A stretch of DNA of 56,806 bases from Bacteroidales bacterium 52_46 (lineage in GTDB: Bacteria > Bacteroidota > Bacteroidia > Bacteroidales > Muribaculaceae), in assembly GCA_001915385.1 (NCBI GenBank), contig MNQK01000011.1, positions 1-56,806 of the forward strand. Reading direction: 5' to 3'. The translations under genes were made by a program, and so were the position numbers. Position 1 is the stretch's first letter; each line of letters opens with the position of its first letter. The notes under the pieces were generated by a model. That model saw only the letters and a program-made list of their open reading frames with translations. It searched no databases and was not told where the DNA came from. Positions 40,189 to 48,311 of the stretch are shown here, in pieces.

Positions 40189-41004
40189 TTATTTCAGCAA
40201 TATTCGGCCATTGTCGCCGCTTTCCAATACACTCATCTGATGAATGGCTATCTGGTTCAGTTTCACAAGCCGTTCGCCCTGCGTCATGCCCTGCTCGATG
40301 AAGACCGCATTGAGGTTCTCCATATTCGACAGGCAGATAAGTTCGTTGATTGAGGCGTAGTCGCGTATGTTCCCTTTGAGGTCGGGATTGACTTCGCGCC
40401 ATTGTTTGGCCGTAACACCGAACATCGCCACATTCAGCACATCCGCTTCATTGGCATAGATGATGCTCGCCTGTGCCGGTGTAACCTCAGCAGGGATAAG
40501 GTTCTGCTTTATTGCGTCGGTATGTATGCGGTAGTTGATTTTCGACAGTTCGCGCTTCGCTGACCATCCCAACAACCTGTGTTCCTCCGTTTTGAGCCGC
40601 TGAAATTCTTCGATAAGATAAAGTTTGAACGACACACTTATCGCAGATCCAAATTCAAAAGCTATATCCTTGTGAGCGTAGGTGCCTCCATAACGGCCTT
40701 TCTTCACGATTATGCCGATTGCATTCGTGCGTTCTATCCATTCTGATGCACTCAACACAAACGTCGGCAAACCTGCGCTCATTCTAAAGTGGTCAAATTC
40801 GACCACTTTGAAATCAGGATTATGAATCACCTCCCATGTGCCGAGAAATTCAATAGTGTAGCGGTTGCGCAACCAGTTTTTGATTATGTCGGCAGAGCGG
40901 TTGTCACCCTCTTTGGCAGTAGCCATATCTGTGAGGGAGATATAATCCTGTTCTTCTACCGAAAGGACAGTGATTGGCGTGTTTTGAACGATAATTTTAG
41001 ACAT
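40189..41004 (-). CDS. KilA-N domain protein, 271 aa
   Basis: The N-terminal KilA-N-like DNA-binding domain spans about 15-115 (DYISLTDMATAKEGDNRSADIIKNWLRNRYTIEFLGTWE, then LSASEWIERTNAIGI). A helical middle (EFGSAISVSFKLYLIEEFQRLK) and a C-terminal domain (TPAQASIIYANEADVLNVAMFG, ASINELICLSNMENLN) follow. Such proteins come from phages and large DNA viruses but are also common as single chromosomal genes in gut Bacteroidales. There is no other phage gene nearby. It lies 12 bp after the TIGR02757 gene and is probably read with it. Confidence 0.9.
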   Translation of the reverse strand: MSKIIVQNTPITVLSVEEQDYISLTDMATAKEGDNRSADIIKNWLRNRYTIEFLGTWEVIHNPDFKVVEFDHFRMSAGLPTFVLSASEWIERTNAIGIIVKKGRYGGTYAHKDIAFEFGSAISVSFKLYLIEEFQRLKTEEHRLLGWSAKRELSKINYRIHTDAIKQNLIPAEVTPAQASIIYANEADVLNVAMFGVTAKQWREVNPDLKGNIRDYASINELICLSNMENLNAVFIEQGMTQGERLVKLNQIAIHQMSVLESGDNGRILLK

Positions 41005-41016
41005 GGTTTCTATGAA

Positions 41017-41799
41017 TTATGAATTGGCCTTGCCGATACCGATGCCAAGGCCGAAGAGGGCGTAGTCGTAGATTACGGGGTCATCGGGGCGGAACGCGCG
41101 GAGGGTGTCGGTGAGCTGGATTACGGCTTCGCGGTCGTTGGAGCGGCGTTGGAGCAGTCCGAGATTGCGCGAGGTGTTGCCTACGTGGACGTCCATCGGG
41201 ATGAAAAGCTGCGACGGGCGCAACGCTTTCCATACGCCCATGTCGACGATGCCGTCGTCGCGTACGAGCCAGCGGAGCGCCATATTGATGCGTTTGAGAG
41301 CCGTGGTGCGCAGGTTGCCGGGGAGGCAGCGGTTGTCGCACGTGCCGCCGTTAGCTTCGGCAAAACGGCGGTTCATGGCCTCTACGAGCCGCCATGCCGG
41401 CATTTCGTCGGCGGGAACCCCTTCGGCTACCGCCATCTCCTCGAGGGTTGAGAAGCGGGAATATATGCTGCGGAGTCCGCGCAGGTAGTGCTTTAGATTC
41501 TCGACAAAGAATGTGCGGTGGATATTGCCGTCGGGAAGAGTCTCGTAAGCCCCGTCCATGACATAGTCGTAGGGACGTCCTTCGAATATCCGTATCAGTT
41601 TTTCGCAGTTGCGGCATATCATATTGCGGTTGCCCCATGCGATGGTGGCCGACAGCAAAGCTATGATTTCGATGTCCTGCTGCCGCTCGAAACGGCGTGG
41701 AAACTGCACCGGGTCGTCGGATATAAACTCCGGCGAATTGATGCGTGCCGCCTCACTGTCAAGCAATTCCTTAATGTCCTTGATATTTCCTGTATCCAT
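41017..41799 (-). CDS. TIGR02757 (DUF2400) family protein, 260 aa
   Basis: A conserved single-domain protein of unknown function, found mainly in Bacteroidetes and Spirochaetes. Recognisable pieces are DPVQFPRRFERQQDIEIIALLSATIAWGNRNMI, LPGNLRTTALKRINMALRWLVR, and SQLFIPMDVHVGNTSRNLGLL. The helix-hairpin-helix-like arrangement and final conserved Asp/His pattern suggest a distant link to DNA glycosylases (inference). It has its own strong promoter at 41807-41837, and KilA-N follows. Confidence 0.9.
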   Translation of the reverse strand: MDTGNIKDIKELLDSEAARINSPEFISDDPVQFPRRFERQQDIEIIALLSATIAWGNRNMICRNCEKLIRIFEGRPYDYVMDGAYETLPDGNIHRTFFVENLKHYLRGLRSIYSRFSTLEEMAVAEGVPADEMPAWRLVEAMNRRFAEANGGTCDNRCLPGNLRTTALKRINMALRWLVRDDGIVDMGVWKALRPSQLFIPMDVHVGNTSRNLGLLQRRSNDREAVIQLTDTLRAFRPDDPVIYDYALFGLGIGIGKANS

Positions 41800-41806
41800 A
41801 ATACCG

Positions 41807-41837
41807 CAAAATTACACAAATATTACCCCTTGGCCAA
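41807..41837 (-). promoter_or_regulatory. Promoter of the TIGR02757-KilA-N operon
   Basis: On the minus strand TTG (41837-41835), exactly 20 nt, then TAATTTTG (41814-41807). The leader is only a few bases long, as the ATG is at 41799. Confidence 0.65.
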
Positions 41838-41903
41838 ATAAATCAATAAACGCCGCCCCATTTTTATAAATATGCCGGATTTTTGTTATGTCTAATTGCT
41901 TGA

Positions 41904-41934
41904 TTGTCTCAATCGGAAAGTATATATAGTTTTG
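41904..41934 (+). promoter_or_regulatory. Promoter of the TPR-HTH regulator gene
   Basis: TTG at 41904-41906, exactly 20 nt, then TAGTTTTG at 41927-41934. The leader to the ATG at 42046 is about 105 nt, unusually long for this window. Confidence 0.6.
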
Positions 41935-42045
41935 TTGATAGATTTGATATAGACGCATGATAGATTTTTAATTTAAAAATAGCTGACAGGCGTGATTATT
42001 ATCGGACTTTTTTTTAATTTTGTTCTAAAAACAGGACCACGTAAT

Positions 42046-43623
42046 ATGCGCTTTTTACCCATACTTATCGCATCGGTATTTCTGATTCTTTTGATTTGCG
42101 GGGGATGCAGTCGGCCGAGTCGTGAGAGCAAACCTGCGGAGTACGAGCAGGGCCTTACGGAGCAGGCTTGGCTGATGGCCGATACCGGCGCATCGTTCGA
42201 TGAATATCTTGCGGTGCAGAAGGAGGCGGTCAGACTCATGCGTGGCGGGATGAGTCACGAGGACCCTGTGGCGGTGCTCGAACAGATGGCATATTTCCTG
42301 TTTTCGGCCGGTCGTCTTGACGAGGCGCTACCGTATTTCAACGAAGCGCTCGATTCGTTGCACGCCATTCCGGGACGCCGTGAATCGGAGAGCGTAATCC
42401 AGCTGTATGGCGACCTGAGCCAGTTTTACGAACGTCTCGGAATGCCGGGGAAGGCAATCGAATACAGCGATTCGGCAATGGCCGTAAGCCGGAGGCTCGG
42501 AGGAGTGCTGATGGGCGACCTTTGGCGTTTCAGGACACAGATATATGCCAATAACGGCAACACGCCCGAGGCTTTCAAATGCTTTGACATGGCATACGAT
42601 GCCATACGCAACTGCCGCGAGCCTATCGATACCACACTGCAGCTGGCCGTCATTGACGCCGAACGCGCCAATCTGATTCTGTCGCGTGACCCTTCGCGTG
42701 ACTCGGTCGACCTTGCAGTTTCCCTCCTGCGGAATATTAGCGCCGTGGATGAGTATCACGACTTTACAGAATATGACGCGGCATTGGGATACGGCCTTTA
42801 TCTTCAGGGAAATAAAGAGGAAGGTATCGGCATGATGGAATCGGCTGTAGACAAGTTGCGCGAATTGGGCGACCTCGAAATGACTTTCCTTGAGATGAGG
42901 AGACTTATCGAAGTATACAACAGGGAGAAAATGTTTGACAAGGTGAGTCGTCTGTACAATGAATACAACCTTCTCAGCGACTCAATGAGCCGTGCGCGGC
43001 ATAATCTGGATCTCATGATAGCCAAAGTGCGCTCCGATGTCGCCGCCAAGGAGCGTGAAAACCGCATGCTGCATGAAAAATTGCAGGACAAACACCATCA
43101 GAACCTGGTCATAGTGGCAGCTTCCATCTTTTTCGCCATAATTGCGGCGCTTATAATAATCGTCAGCCGCAGGTACTCGCTGAAAATGAAACGACGCCGC
43201 GATGCCGAACGTGCCCGCCGCATATCGGCGGAAGCCTGCATCAGCGAGGCACACAACGAGAGGGACACTGCGCTTGAGCGAATCGAGACTATAAAGCGTG
43301 AAATATCCGGTCAAATCGCCACTTCGACCGATATTCTGTACCGGCCACAGCCGCTCGGTAGCAATGGCGGCCAGTTCATGCGTGCATTTAATGCGATGTA
43401 TCCCCGCTATGCCGAAGATTTACGCCGCGATTATCCGTCGCTGACCGACACCGACCTGATGCTGTGCATGTTGATATACCTGAAGCACACCACCGAGGAA
43501 ATATCCGACTACCTCAACATCTCGCGCGCAAGCGTCAACAGTGCCCGCTACCGCATCCGCACAAAACTCAAACTCACCAAAGAGGACGACCTCAACAAAT
43601 TCCTCCAGACCCGCGAGGGTTAA
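42046..43623 (+). CDS. Membrane-anchored TPR sensor with LuxR-like HTH, 525 aa
   Basis: A lipoprotein-like signal (MRFLPILIASVFLILLICGGC) leads to a periplasmic TPR region (about 40-330: LFSAGRLDEALPYFNEALDSL, PGKAIEYSDSAMAVSRRLG). A coiled stretch then precedes a transmembrane helix (NLVIVAASIFFAIIAALIIIV, about 365-385). A cytosolic coiled coil follows, then a C-terminal LuxR/GerE-like HTH (LTDTDLMLCMLIYLKHTTEEI, LNISRASVNSARYRIRTKL). This is a Bacteroidetes one-component regulator type that senses outside and binds DNA inside. The frame is open upstream to 41992; the ATG at 42046 is preferred because it directly precedes the signal peptide. Targets are unknown. Confidence 0.88.
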   Translation: MRFLPILIASVFLILLICGGCSRPSRESKPAEYEQGLTEQAWLMADTGASFDEYLAVQKEAVRLMRGGMSHEDPVAVLEQMAYFLFSAGRLDEALPYFNEALDSLHAIPGRRESESVIQLYGDLSQFYERLGMPGKAIEYSDSAMAVSRRLGGVLMGDLWRFRTQIYANNGNTPEAFKCFDMAYDAIRNCREPIDTTLQLAVIDAERANLILSRDPSRDSVDLAVSLLRNISAVDEYHDFTEYDAALGYGLYLQGNKEEGIGMMESAVDKLRELGDLEMTFLEMRRLIEVYNREKMFDKVSRLYNEYNLLSDSMSRARHNLDLMIAKVRSDVAAKERENRMLHEKLQDKHHQNLVIVAASIFFAIIAALIIIVSRRYSLKMKRRRDAERARRISAEACISEAHNERDTALERIETIKREISGQIATSTDILYRPQPLGSNGGQFMRAFNAMYPRYAEDLRRDYPSLTDTDLMLCMLIYLKHTTEEISDYLNISRASVNSARYRIRTKLKLTKEDDLNKFLQTREG

Positions 43624-43783
43624 AAGACTTGTTTTTACGGTAAAAGGATAAAAATGTGAGGTGGGATGGCGGGAGTATGGGAGATATTTGTTAACTTCGC
43701 AGTATCGTTCGGTTTCTGCGTGTTTTTTTGTTGGCGGAGGCCGGGATTTTGACAATTTAACCTATATTTTTTGACATTCAGCC

Positions 43784-44467
43784 ATGACAATAGCAATTAT
43801 TGTGGCTATGGACAAGGAGTTGCAGCTGTTGCTGCCGCTGTTGTCGGAGCCGCGCACTACCGTCATCGACGGCATCACTTTCTATCTGGGCGACACCGGA
43901 ACCAATTCTCTTATCATAATGAAATCGGGTATCGGGAAGGTCAACGCCGCTCTTGCCACAATGCAGCTTATACGCCAGTTTGCTCCCGACCTTGTGATCA
44001 ACACTGGTGTGGCCGGTGGTACGGGTTCCGATGCCAGGATACTTGATATCGTGGTGGGCGAACGTATTGCGTACCACGACGTGTGGTGCGGTCCCGACAC
44101 GGTAGAGGGTCAGGCGGCACGCTGTCCGCGCTTTTTCGAGTCAGACCGCAACGTGACGTCGCTGCCTGTGCTGCATGACAATCCGCGCGTGCGCCACGGC
44201 CTGATTGCGTCGGGCGACGTTTTCGTGGCTGACCCGGAAGTTGTTGCACATATCAAGGCGCTCTATCCCGAGGTGCTTGCCGTGGACATGGAGTCGGCGG
44301 CGATAGCTCATACGTGTTTCCTGCTCAACACGCCGTTTTTCTGTATACGTGTGGTGAGCGACACTCCGGGCGAGGCCGACAACGAGGCGCAATACAACGA
44401 TTTCTGGGAGGCGGCGCCGCGCCAGTCGTTTGAAATCATCTCGTCAATACTCAACTCGATAGAATGA
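43784..44467 (+). CDS. mtnN: 5'-methylthioadenosine/S-adenosylhomocysteine nucleosidase, 227 aa
   Basis: Cleaves the N-glycosidic bond of S-adenosylhomocysteine and methylthioadenosine, releasing adenine. Glu12 (AMDKELQ), Glu170 (VDMESAA) and Asp193 (VVSDTPG) match the catalytic residues; GVAGG (76-80) binds the ribose side. It feeds S-ribosylhomocysteine straight to LuxS, whose start codon overlaps this stop codon by four bases (ATGA). A near-consensus -7 box (TAACTTCG) lies at 43692. Confidence 0.96.
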   Translation: MTIAIIVAMDKELQLLLPLLSEPRTTVIDGITFYLGDTGTNSLIIMKSGIGKVNAALATMQLIRQFAPDLVINTGVAGGTGSDARILDIVVGERIAYHDVWCGPDTVEGQAARCPRFFESDRNVTSLPVLHDNPRVRHGLIASGDVFVADPEVVAHIKALYPEVLAVDMESAAIAHTCFLLNTPFFCIRVVSDTPGEADNEAQYNDFWEAAPRQSFEIISSILNSIE

Positions 44468-44946
44468 AGAAGATAGCAAGTTTTACCATCGACCATACGC
44501 GTCTGGAGAGGGGCATCTTTCTCTCGCGGCGCGACACTACGCCGTCGGGCGACGTCATCTCTACGTTCGACATACGCCTGACACGCCCTAACCGCGAGCC
44601 GGCGGTCGACGGCGCGGCGCTGCACACGATAGAGCACCTTGCAGCCACGTTCCTGCGCAACCACGCGCAGTGGGCGCCCCGCGTGATATACTGGGGCCCG
44701 ATGGGATGCCTCACCGGAAGCTATCTGTTGCTGTCGGGAGAACTTACGTCGGAGGATATTGTGCCGCTGATGCGCGAGACATTCGCGTTTATCGCAGACT
44801 TTCAGGGTGATATACCCGGAGCCACGGCGCGTGACTGCGGCAACTATACGTACAACAATCTGCCGGAGGCAAAGCGTGTGGCGCGGAGATTTCTTGACGA
44901 GGTGCTTGCTGCGCCCGCGCATGAGAATCTGAACTATCCGGATTGA
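44464..44946 (+). CDS. luxS: S-ribosylhomocysteine lyase, 160 aa
   Basis: Converts S-ribosylhomocysteine to homocysteine and DPD, the precursor of autoinducer-2. The metal site is complete: His54 and His58 in HTIEH and Cys125 in ARDCGNY; the catalytic Cys82 is in MGCLTG and Glu57 is in the HTIEH motif. Length is normal. Translationally coupled to mtnN, so the two genes form a complete route to recycle S-adenosylhomocysteine and make AI-2. Short tandem repeats follow at once. Confidence 0.98.
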   Translation: MKKIASFTIDHTRLERGIFLSRRDTTPSGDVISTFDIRLTRPNREPAVDGAALHTIEHLAATFLRNHAQWAPRVIYWGPMGCLTGSYLLLSGELTSEDIVPLMRETFAFIADFQGDIPGATARDCGNYTYNNLPEAKRVARRFLDEVLAAPAHENLNYPD

Positions 44947-44959
44947 GGGGGCGTTGAAT

Positions 44960-45009
44960 GATTAATCAGGATTAATCAGGATTAATCGGGATTTAACGGG
45001 ATTAATCGG
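44960..45009. repeat. 10-bp tandem array, five copies
   Basis: Unit GATTAATC(A/G)G, with one variant GATTTAACGG, five copies end to end starting 14 bp after the luxS stop codon. Confidence 0.85.
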
Positions 45010-45013
45010 GAGA

Positions 45014-45087
45014 CTCCGAGCGCTCGGAGAACTCGGAGAACTCGGAGCGCTCGGAGTTCTCGGGGATATACGCGGTTGAAAACCGCG
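45014..45087. repeat. 9-bp palindromic tandem array, then one GAA-loop hairpin
   Basis: From 45014 to 45063 units of CTCGGAGNN (AA, CG, TT in the last two places) run in series; CTCCGAGCG and CTCGGAGCG units can pair with each other, so the array folds on itself. At 45071-45087 CGCGGTT-GAA-AACCGCG is a single arm of the palindrome at 19961. Confidence 0.75.
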
Positions 45088-45125
45088 TCGACTAAAGGGG
45101 GAAGACAGGTAAAGTTTTTTTGACG

Positions 45126-45776
45126 ATGAAAGATCTGGCAGCCATAAAGGGACGACATTATATCCATTCGCTCATTGAAGAGGGGGAGCATGAGCAGCAG
45201 GATTTCAAGTTTGCCATCTCCGACGCGCGCAAGATAGCGCGGTCTATTTCGGCGTTTTCCAATCATTCCGGCGGGCGCCTGCTTATCGGTGTGAAGGATA
45301 ACGGCGTTGTGGCCGGCATACGCAACGAGGAGGATGTCTACATGATAGAGACGGCCGCCGAGTTGTATTGCCGTCCGGCTGTCGAGGTGCGCATGACGGC
45401 ATTTAAGGTCGACCCCGGCACCGTCGTAATACGTGCCGAGATACCTAAGGCGCTCCGTCCGCCGGTCTATGTTGTCGAGGAGGGGGACGTGTTGCGGGCG
45501 TATTACCGTGTCAAGGATGAGAATATCGTAGCTCACCCGCTGCTGCTGAGCGCGTGGGAGCATTATGCCGCCGACAACGGGGCTTTCATGGCTTTTGGCG
45601 AGCATCACCGGCTGCTTATCGATATTATCGGGGAACAGGGTTACGCCACGCTTGATGAGTTTGTCAGGCGCTCGCATCTGTCGCGCGCTACGGCAATCGA
45701 CCTTATCGGACGTCTGGCTGCCGCGTCGGTAGTCAATCTGGAATACCGCGAAGGGCAGTTAACAATTAGCAATTAG
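45126..45776 (+). CDS. AlbA_2 (Schlafen AlbA-like) putative DNA-binding protein, 216 aa
   Basis: The N-terminal AlbA_2 domain covers about 15-130: EQQDFKFAISDARKIARSISAFSNHSGGRLLIGVKDNG, then VVIRAEIP and YYVVEEGDVLRAYYRVKDEN. A C-terminal winged-helix-like segment (LLIDIIGEQGYATLDEFVRRSHLSRATAIDLIGRLAAASVV) suggests DNA binding and a regulatory role. The start is ATG 45126; a TTG at 45120 is in frame. Its last codons (QLTISN) and the stop come from the tandem-repeat sequence that follows. Confidence 0.87.
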   Translation: MKDLAAIKGRHYIHSLIEEGEHEQQDFKFAISDARKIARSISAFSNHSGGRLLIGVKDNGVVAGIRNEEDVYMIETAAELYCRPAVEVRMTAFKVDPGTVVIRAEIPKALRPPVYVVEEGDVLRAYYRVKDENIVAHPLLLSAWEHYAADNGAFMAFGEHHRLLIDIIGEQGYATLDEFVRRSHLSRATAIDLIGRLAAASVVNLEYREGQLTISN

Positions 45777-45956
45777 TAATGAGTAATTAGTAATTGGGTG
45801 GTCGGACGAGTCGGACGAGTCGGACATGTCTGATTTTCGGGAGCTGTTTTCAGGTAATTACTAATTACTAATTACTAATTACTAATTACTCATTGCTCAT
45901 TACTCATTGCTCATTGCTCATTGCTCATTACTCATTACTCATTGCTAATTGCAATG
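45764..45956. repeat. 7-bp tandem array forming a giant hairpin between convergent genes
   Basis: Left part (45764-45796): AATTAGCAATTAGTAATGAG and onward. Right part (45855-45956): about 14 units of 7 bp, CTAATTA (four or five) then CTCATT(A/G) (about eight) and CTAATTG. The left part is the reverse complement of the right pattern, so they can pair over 30 bp or more. Between them is GTCGGACGA (45800-45833). The array supplies the ends of both the AlbA-like gene and miaA. Confidence 0.85.
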
Positions 45957-46798
45957 GGGTGGTGTGGGCGGGATTTGAGCCAGGTGAGTTGTTTTTTTGC
46001 GTATACGCGGGTGTTGCGGGCTATTTTGGTGATGGCTTCGTCGAGGGTGATGTGGCCGTCGATGTAGGGCCATAGCTCTTTGTAGCCCACGGTGTTGAGG
46101 GAGTTGAGGTGGCGCAGGTGGCTCACCGCACGGGCTTCTTCCACGAGTCCCTGTTCTATCATTGTGACGACGCGGCGGTTGATGCGGTCGAACAGCACGT
46201 CGCGAGGCATGTCGATGGCGAGCATCTCGATGTCGAAATCGCGCGGTTTGGCGCGACCGGTGCGCAGCGAGGAGTAGGGCACTCCCGCCTGCCGGCATAT
46301 CTCGATGGCGTGGACGAGGCGCTTGTGGTTGTTGAGGTCGACCTCGCGGTAGTATACGGGGTCGAGTTCGAGGAGCGTGAGGCGTAGCTGCTGTAGGCCA
46401 CCGCGTTCGTAAAGCTCCCATGCCTCGCGGCGTATGTCGTCGGAGATGGTGGGAAGCTCGTCGATGCCGCGGGTCACGGCGTCGATATACATCATTGAGC
46501 CTCCGCACATTATCTGTACGGGCGATTTGCGCCACAGCGAGGGGAGGAGGCGCATCACCTCCTCCTCGTATTGTGCGGCGGAATAGTAGTCGCCCAGCGA
46601 GAGATTGCCTACGAAATGGTGCGTGACGCGCGCACGGTCGGAGGCCGTGGGTGCGGCGGTGCCTATGGGTATTTCGCGGAACATCTGCCGGGAGTCGGCC
46701 GATATGATGTCGCAACCGATTTCCCCGGCCATACGCATGGCCAGGGCGCTTTTGCCCGAGCCTGTCGGGCCGGTTATGACTATTAGTTTGTTCGGCAT
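45935..46798 (-). CDS. miaA: tRNA dimethylallyltransferase, 287 aa
   Basis: Transfers a dimethylallyl group to N6 of A37 in tRNAs that read UNN codons. The P-loop is GPTGSGKS (10-17), SADSRQMF binds the substrate (DSRQ), GGSMMYIDA and NTVGYKELWPYIDG are family motifs, and RQ-type catalysis is supported by KKQLTWL near the end. The length is slightly short of the usual 300 or so. The C-terminal residues HPIAISNE are encoded by the 7-bp repeat array. It is flanked on both sides by GTCGGACGA-type repeats, and lies 81 bp after pepT. Confidence 0.96.
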   Translation of the reverse strand: MPNKLIVITGPTGSGKSALAMRMAGEIGCDIISADSRQMFREIPIGTAAPTASDRARVTHHFVGNLSLGDYYSAAQYEEEVMRLLPSLWRKSPVQIMCGGSMMYIDAVTRGIDELPTISDDIRREAWELYERGGLQQLRLTLLELDPVYYREVDLNNHKRLVHAIEICRQAGVPYSSLRTGRAKPRDFDIEMLAIDMPRDVLFDRINRRVVTMIEQGLVEEARAVSHLRHLNSLNTVGYKELWPYIDGHITLDEAITKIARNTRVYAKKQLTWLKSRPHHPIAISNE

Positions 46799-46818
46799 TA
46801 TTTCGCGGCTACTATAGG

Positions 46819-46861
46819 GTCGGACGAGTCGGACATGTCTGACATGTCCGACCAGTCCGAC
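46819..46861. repeat. 9-bp palindromic repeat between pepT and miaA
   Basis: GTCGGACGAGTCGGACATG is followed after TCTGA by CATGTCCGACCAGTCCGAC, so the whole folds into one hairpin with near-perfect arms. The same GTCGGACGA unit occurs in direct orientation at 45800-45833 on the other side of miaA. Confidence 0.8.
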
Positions 46862-46879
46862 GGAGGGTGGTGGCGTGGG

Positions 46880-48109
46880 CTATTTTGATTTTGCCACGAG
46901 GCGCGCTATGTTGACTATTACTTCTACGGCTTTTTCCATTGAGGGGATGGGCACGTATTCGTAACGGCCGTGGAAGTTGAGGCCGCCGGCGAAGATGTTG
47001 GGGCAGGGGAGGCCTTTGAATGAGAGCTGTGCGCCGTCTGTGCCGCCGCGTATGGGCACTACTCTTGGCTCGATGCCGCTTTCGCGCATGGCTTCCTCGG
47101 CGATGTCGATGATGTGCATCACCGGCTCGATTTTCTCGCGCATGTTGTAGTACTGGTCCTTGATTTCGATGTCGCACACGCCGGGGAACTCGTTGTTGAT
47201 TTTGCGGGCGAGGTGCTCCAGCTCCTTCTTGCGGCGCTCGAAGCGGTCGCGGTCGTGGTCGCGTATTATATATGTAAGGACGGTCTTTTCAACCGAGCCT
47301 TCGAATGAAATCAGGTGGTAGAATCCTTCATAGTCCTCGGTGTGTTCGGGAGTCTCCCAGCGGGGAAGCATGATGACGAACTGGTTGGCTATGCGGATTG
47401 AGTTAATCATCTTGTGGTAGGCGTAGCCGGGGTGTACGTTGCGTCCGTTGAATGTCACTTTGGCTACGGCGGCGTTGAAATTCTCGAATTCGAGTTCGCC
47501 GATTTCGCCTCCGTCCATCGTGTAGGCCCAGTCGGCGCCGAAGCGCTCCACGTCAAACTTGTGGGCGCCCTGTCCGATTTCCTCGTCGGTGTTGAAGGCT
47601 ATGGCGATGTCGCCGTGCTCGACCTCGGGATGGGCCTGTAGCCAGGCGATTGCGGTGATGATTTCGGCTATGCCGGCTTTGTCGTCGGCACCGAGGAGGG
47701 TATTACCGTCGGTGACGATGAGGTCCTGGCCTTTGTAGTGGTTGAGCTCGGGGAAGTCGGCTGGCGAGAGGATGATGCCGTGATCGGCGTTGAGGGTGAT
47801 GTCGCCGCCGTCGTAGTCTTTGACTATGCGGGGATTGACATGGTGACCCGACATGTCGGGCGAAGTGTCGAGGTGGGCGATGAAGCCTACTGTCGGGAGC
47901 TGTCGCGATGAGTTGGAAGGGAGACGGGCCATCAGATAGCCGTTGTCATCGAGGTTGATGTCGGCCAGATTCATGGCGCGGAGTTCTTTTTCGAGATGTC
48001 TGGCGAAAATCATCTGTCCCGGAGTGGAGGGTGTTAGATTGGTCAGCTCGTCGCTCTGGGTGTCGAACTTGACGTAATCGAGAAAACGGTCAACGACTGA
48101 AGTATTCAT
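46880..48109 (-). CDS. pepT: Peptidase T (tripeptide aminopeptidase), 409 aa
   Basis: A cytoplasmic two-zinc M20B peptidase that removes the N-terminal residue of tripeptides. Metal ligands and catalytic residues are in place: His79 and Asp81 in AHLDTSPDMSG, Asp141 in LGADDKAG, Glu175-Glu176 in NTDEEIGQGA, Asp197 in YTMDGG, and the late His in LNFHGRYEY. IRGGTDGAQLSFKGLPCPNIFAGG is typical of the family. A -7 box lies 32 bp upstream. miaA lies downstream on the same strand. Confidence 0.97.
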   Translation of the reverse strand: MNTSVVDRFLDYVKFDTQSDELTNLTPSTPGQMIFARHLEKELRAMNLADINLDDNGYLMARLPSNSSRQLPTVGFIAHLDTSPDMSGHHVNPRIVKDYDGGDITLNADHGIILSPADFPELNHYKGQDLIVTDGNTLLGADDKAGIAEIITAIAWLQAHPEVEHGDIAIAFNTDEEIGQGAHKFDVERFGADWAYTMDGGEIGELEFENFNAAVAKVTFNGRNVHPGYAYHKMINSIRIANQFVIMLPRWETPEHTEDYEGFYHLISFEGSVEKTVLTYIIRDHDRDRFERRKKELEHLARKINNEFPGVCDIEIKDQYYNMREKIEPVMHIIDIAEEAMRESGIEPRVVPIRGGTDGAQLSFKGLPCPNIFAGGLNFHGRYEYVPIPSMEKAVEVIVNIARLVAKSK

Positions 48110-48140
48110 GGGATTATTGAGTAATGAGTTATTAATGATG

Positions 48141-48148
48141 CAAAGGTA
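48141..48148 (-). promoter_or_regulatory. -7 element of pepT
   Basis: TACCTTTG on the minus strand (48148-48141), placing the start of transcription about 25 nt before the ATG. No -33 TTG is evident. Confidence 0.5.
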
Positions 48149-48201
48149 ACAAAAAAATCGGAATAGGGCGTAAGGTCGTTAAGGACTTTAAGGTGGCTGC
48201 G

Positions 48202-48311
48202 CGGGCCAATAAGCCCAATAAGCCCAATAGGCCCAATAGGACTAATAGGCCTAATAAGTCTAATAGGTCTAATTGGACTAATTGGGCTTATAGGGCTTAT
48301 TGGCCCTATTT
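48202..48311. repeat. 9-bp palindromic tandem array, about twelve copies
   Basis: Unit AATA(A/G)GCCC and variants (AATAGGACT, AATAAGTCT, AATTGGACT, TATTGGCCC). The ends pair: 48204-48228 is the reverse complement of 48281-48305 with one mismatch over 25 bp, and the middle units also pair. It lies in the divergent gap between pepT and the susC-like gene. Confidence 0.85.

Noticed and set aside
40189..41004. KilA-N gene as evidence for a prophage
   Set aside because: No integrase, capsid, terminase or lysis gene nearby, and it is transcribed with a conserved chromosomal gene.
44960..45956. Tandem repeats as a CRISPR array
   Set aside because: Units are 7-10 bp with no unique spacers, and there are no cas genes.
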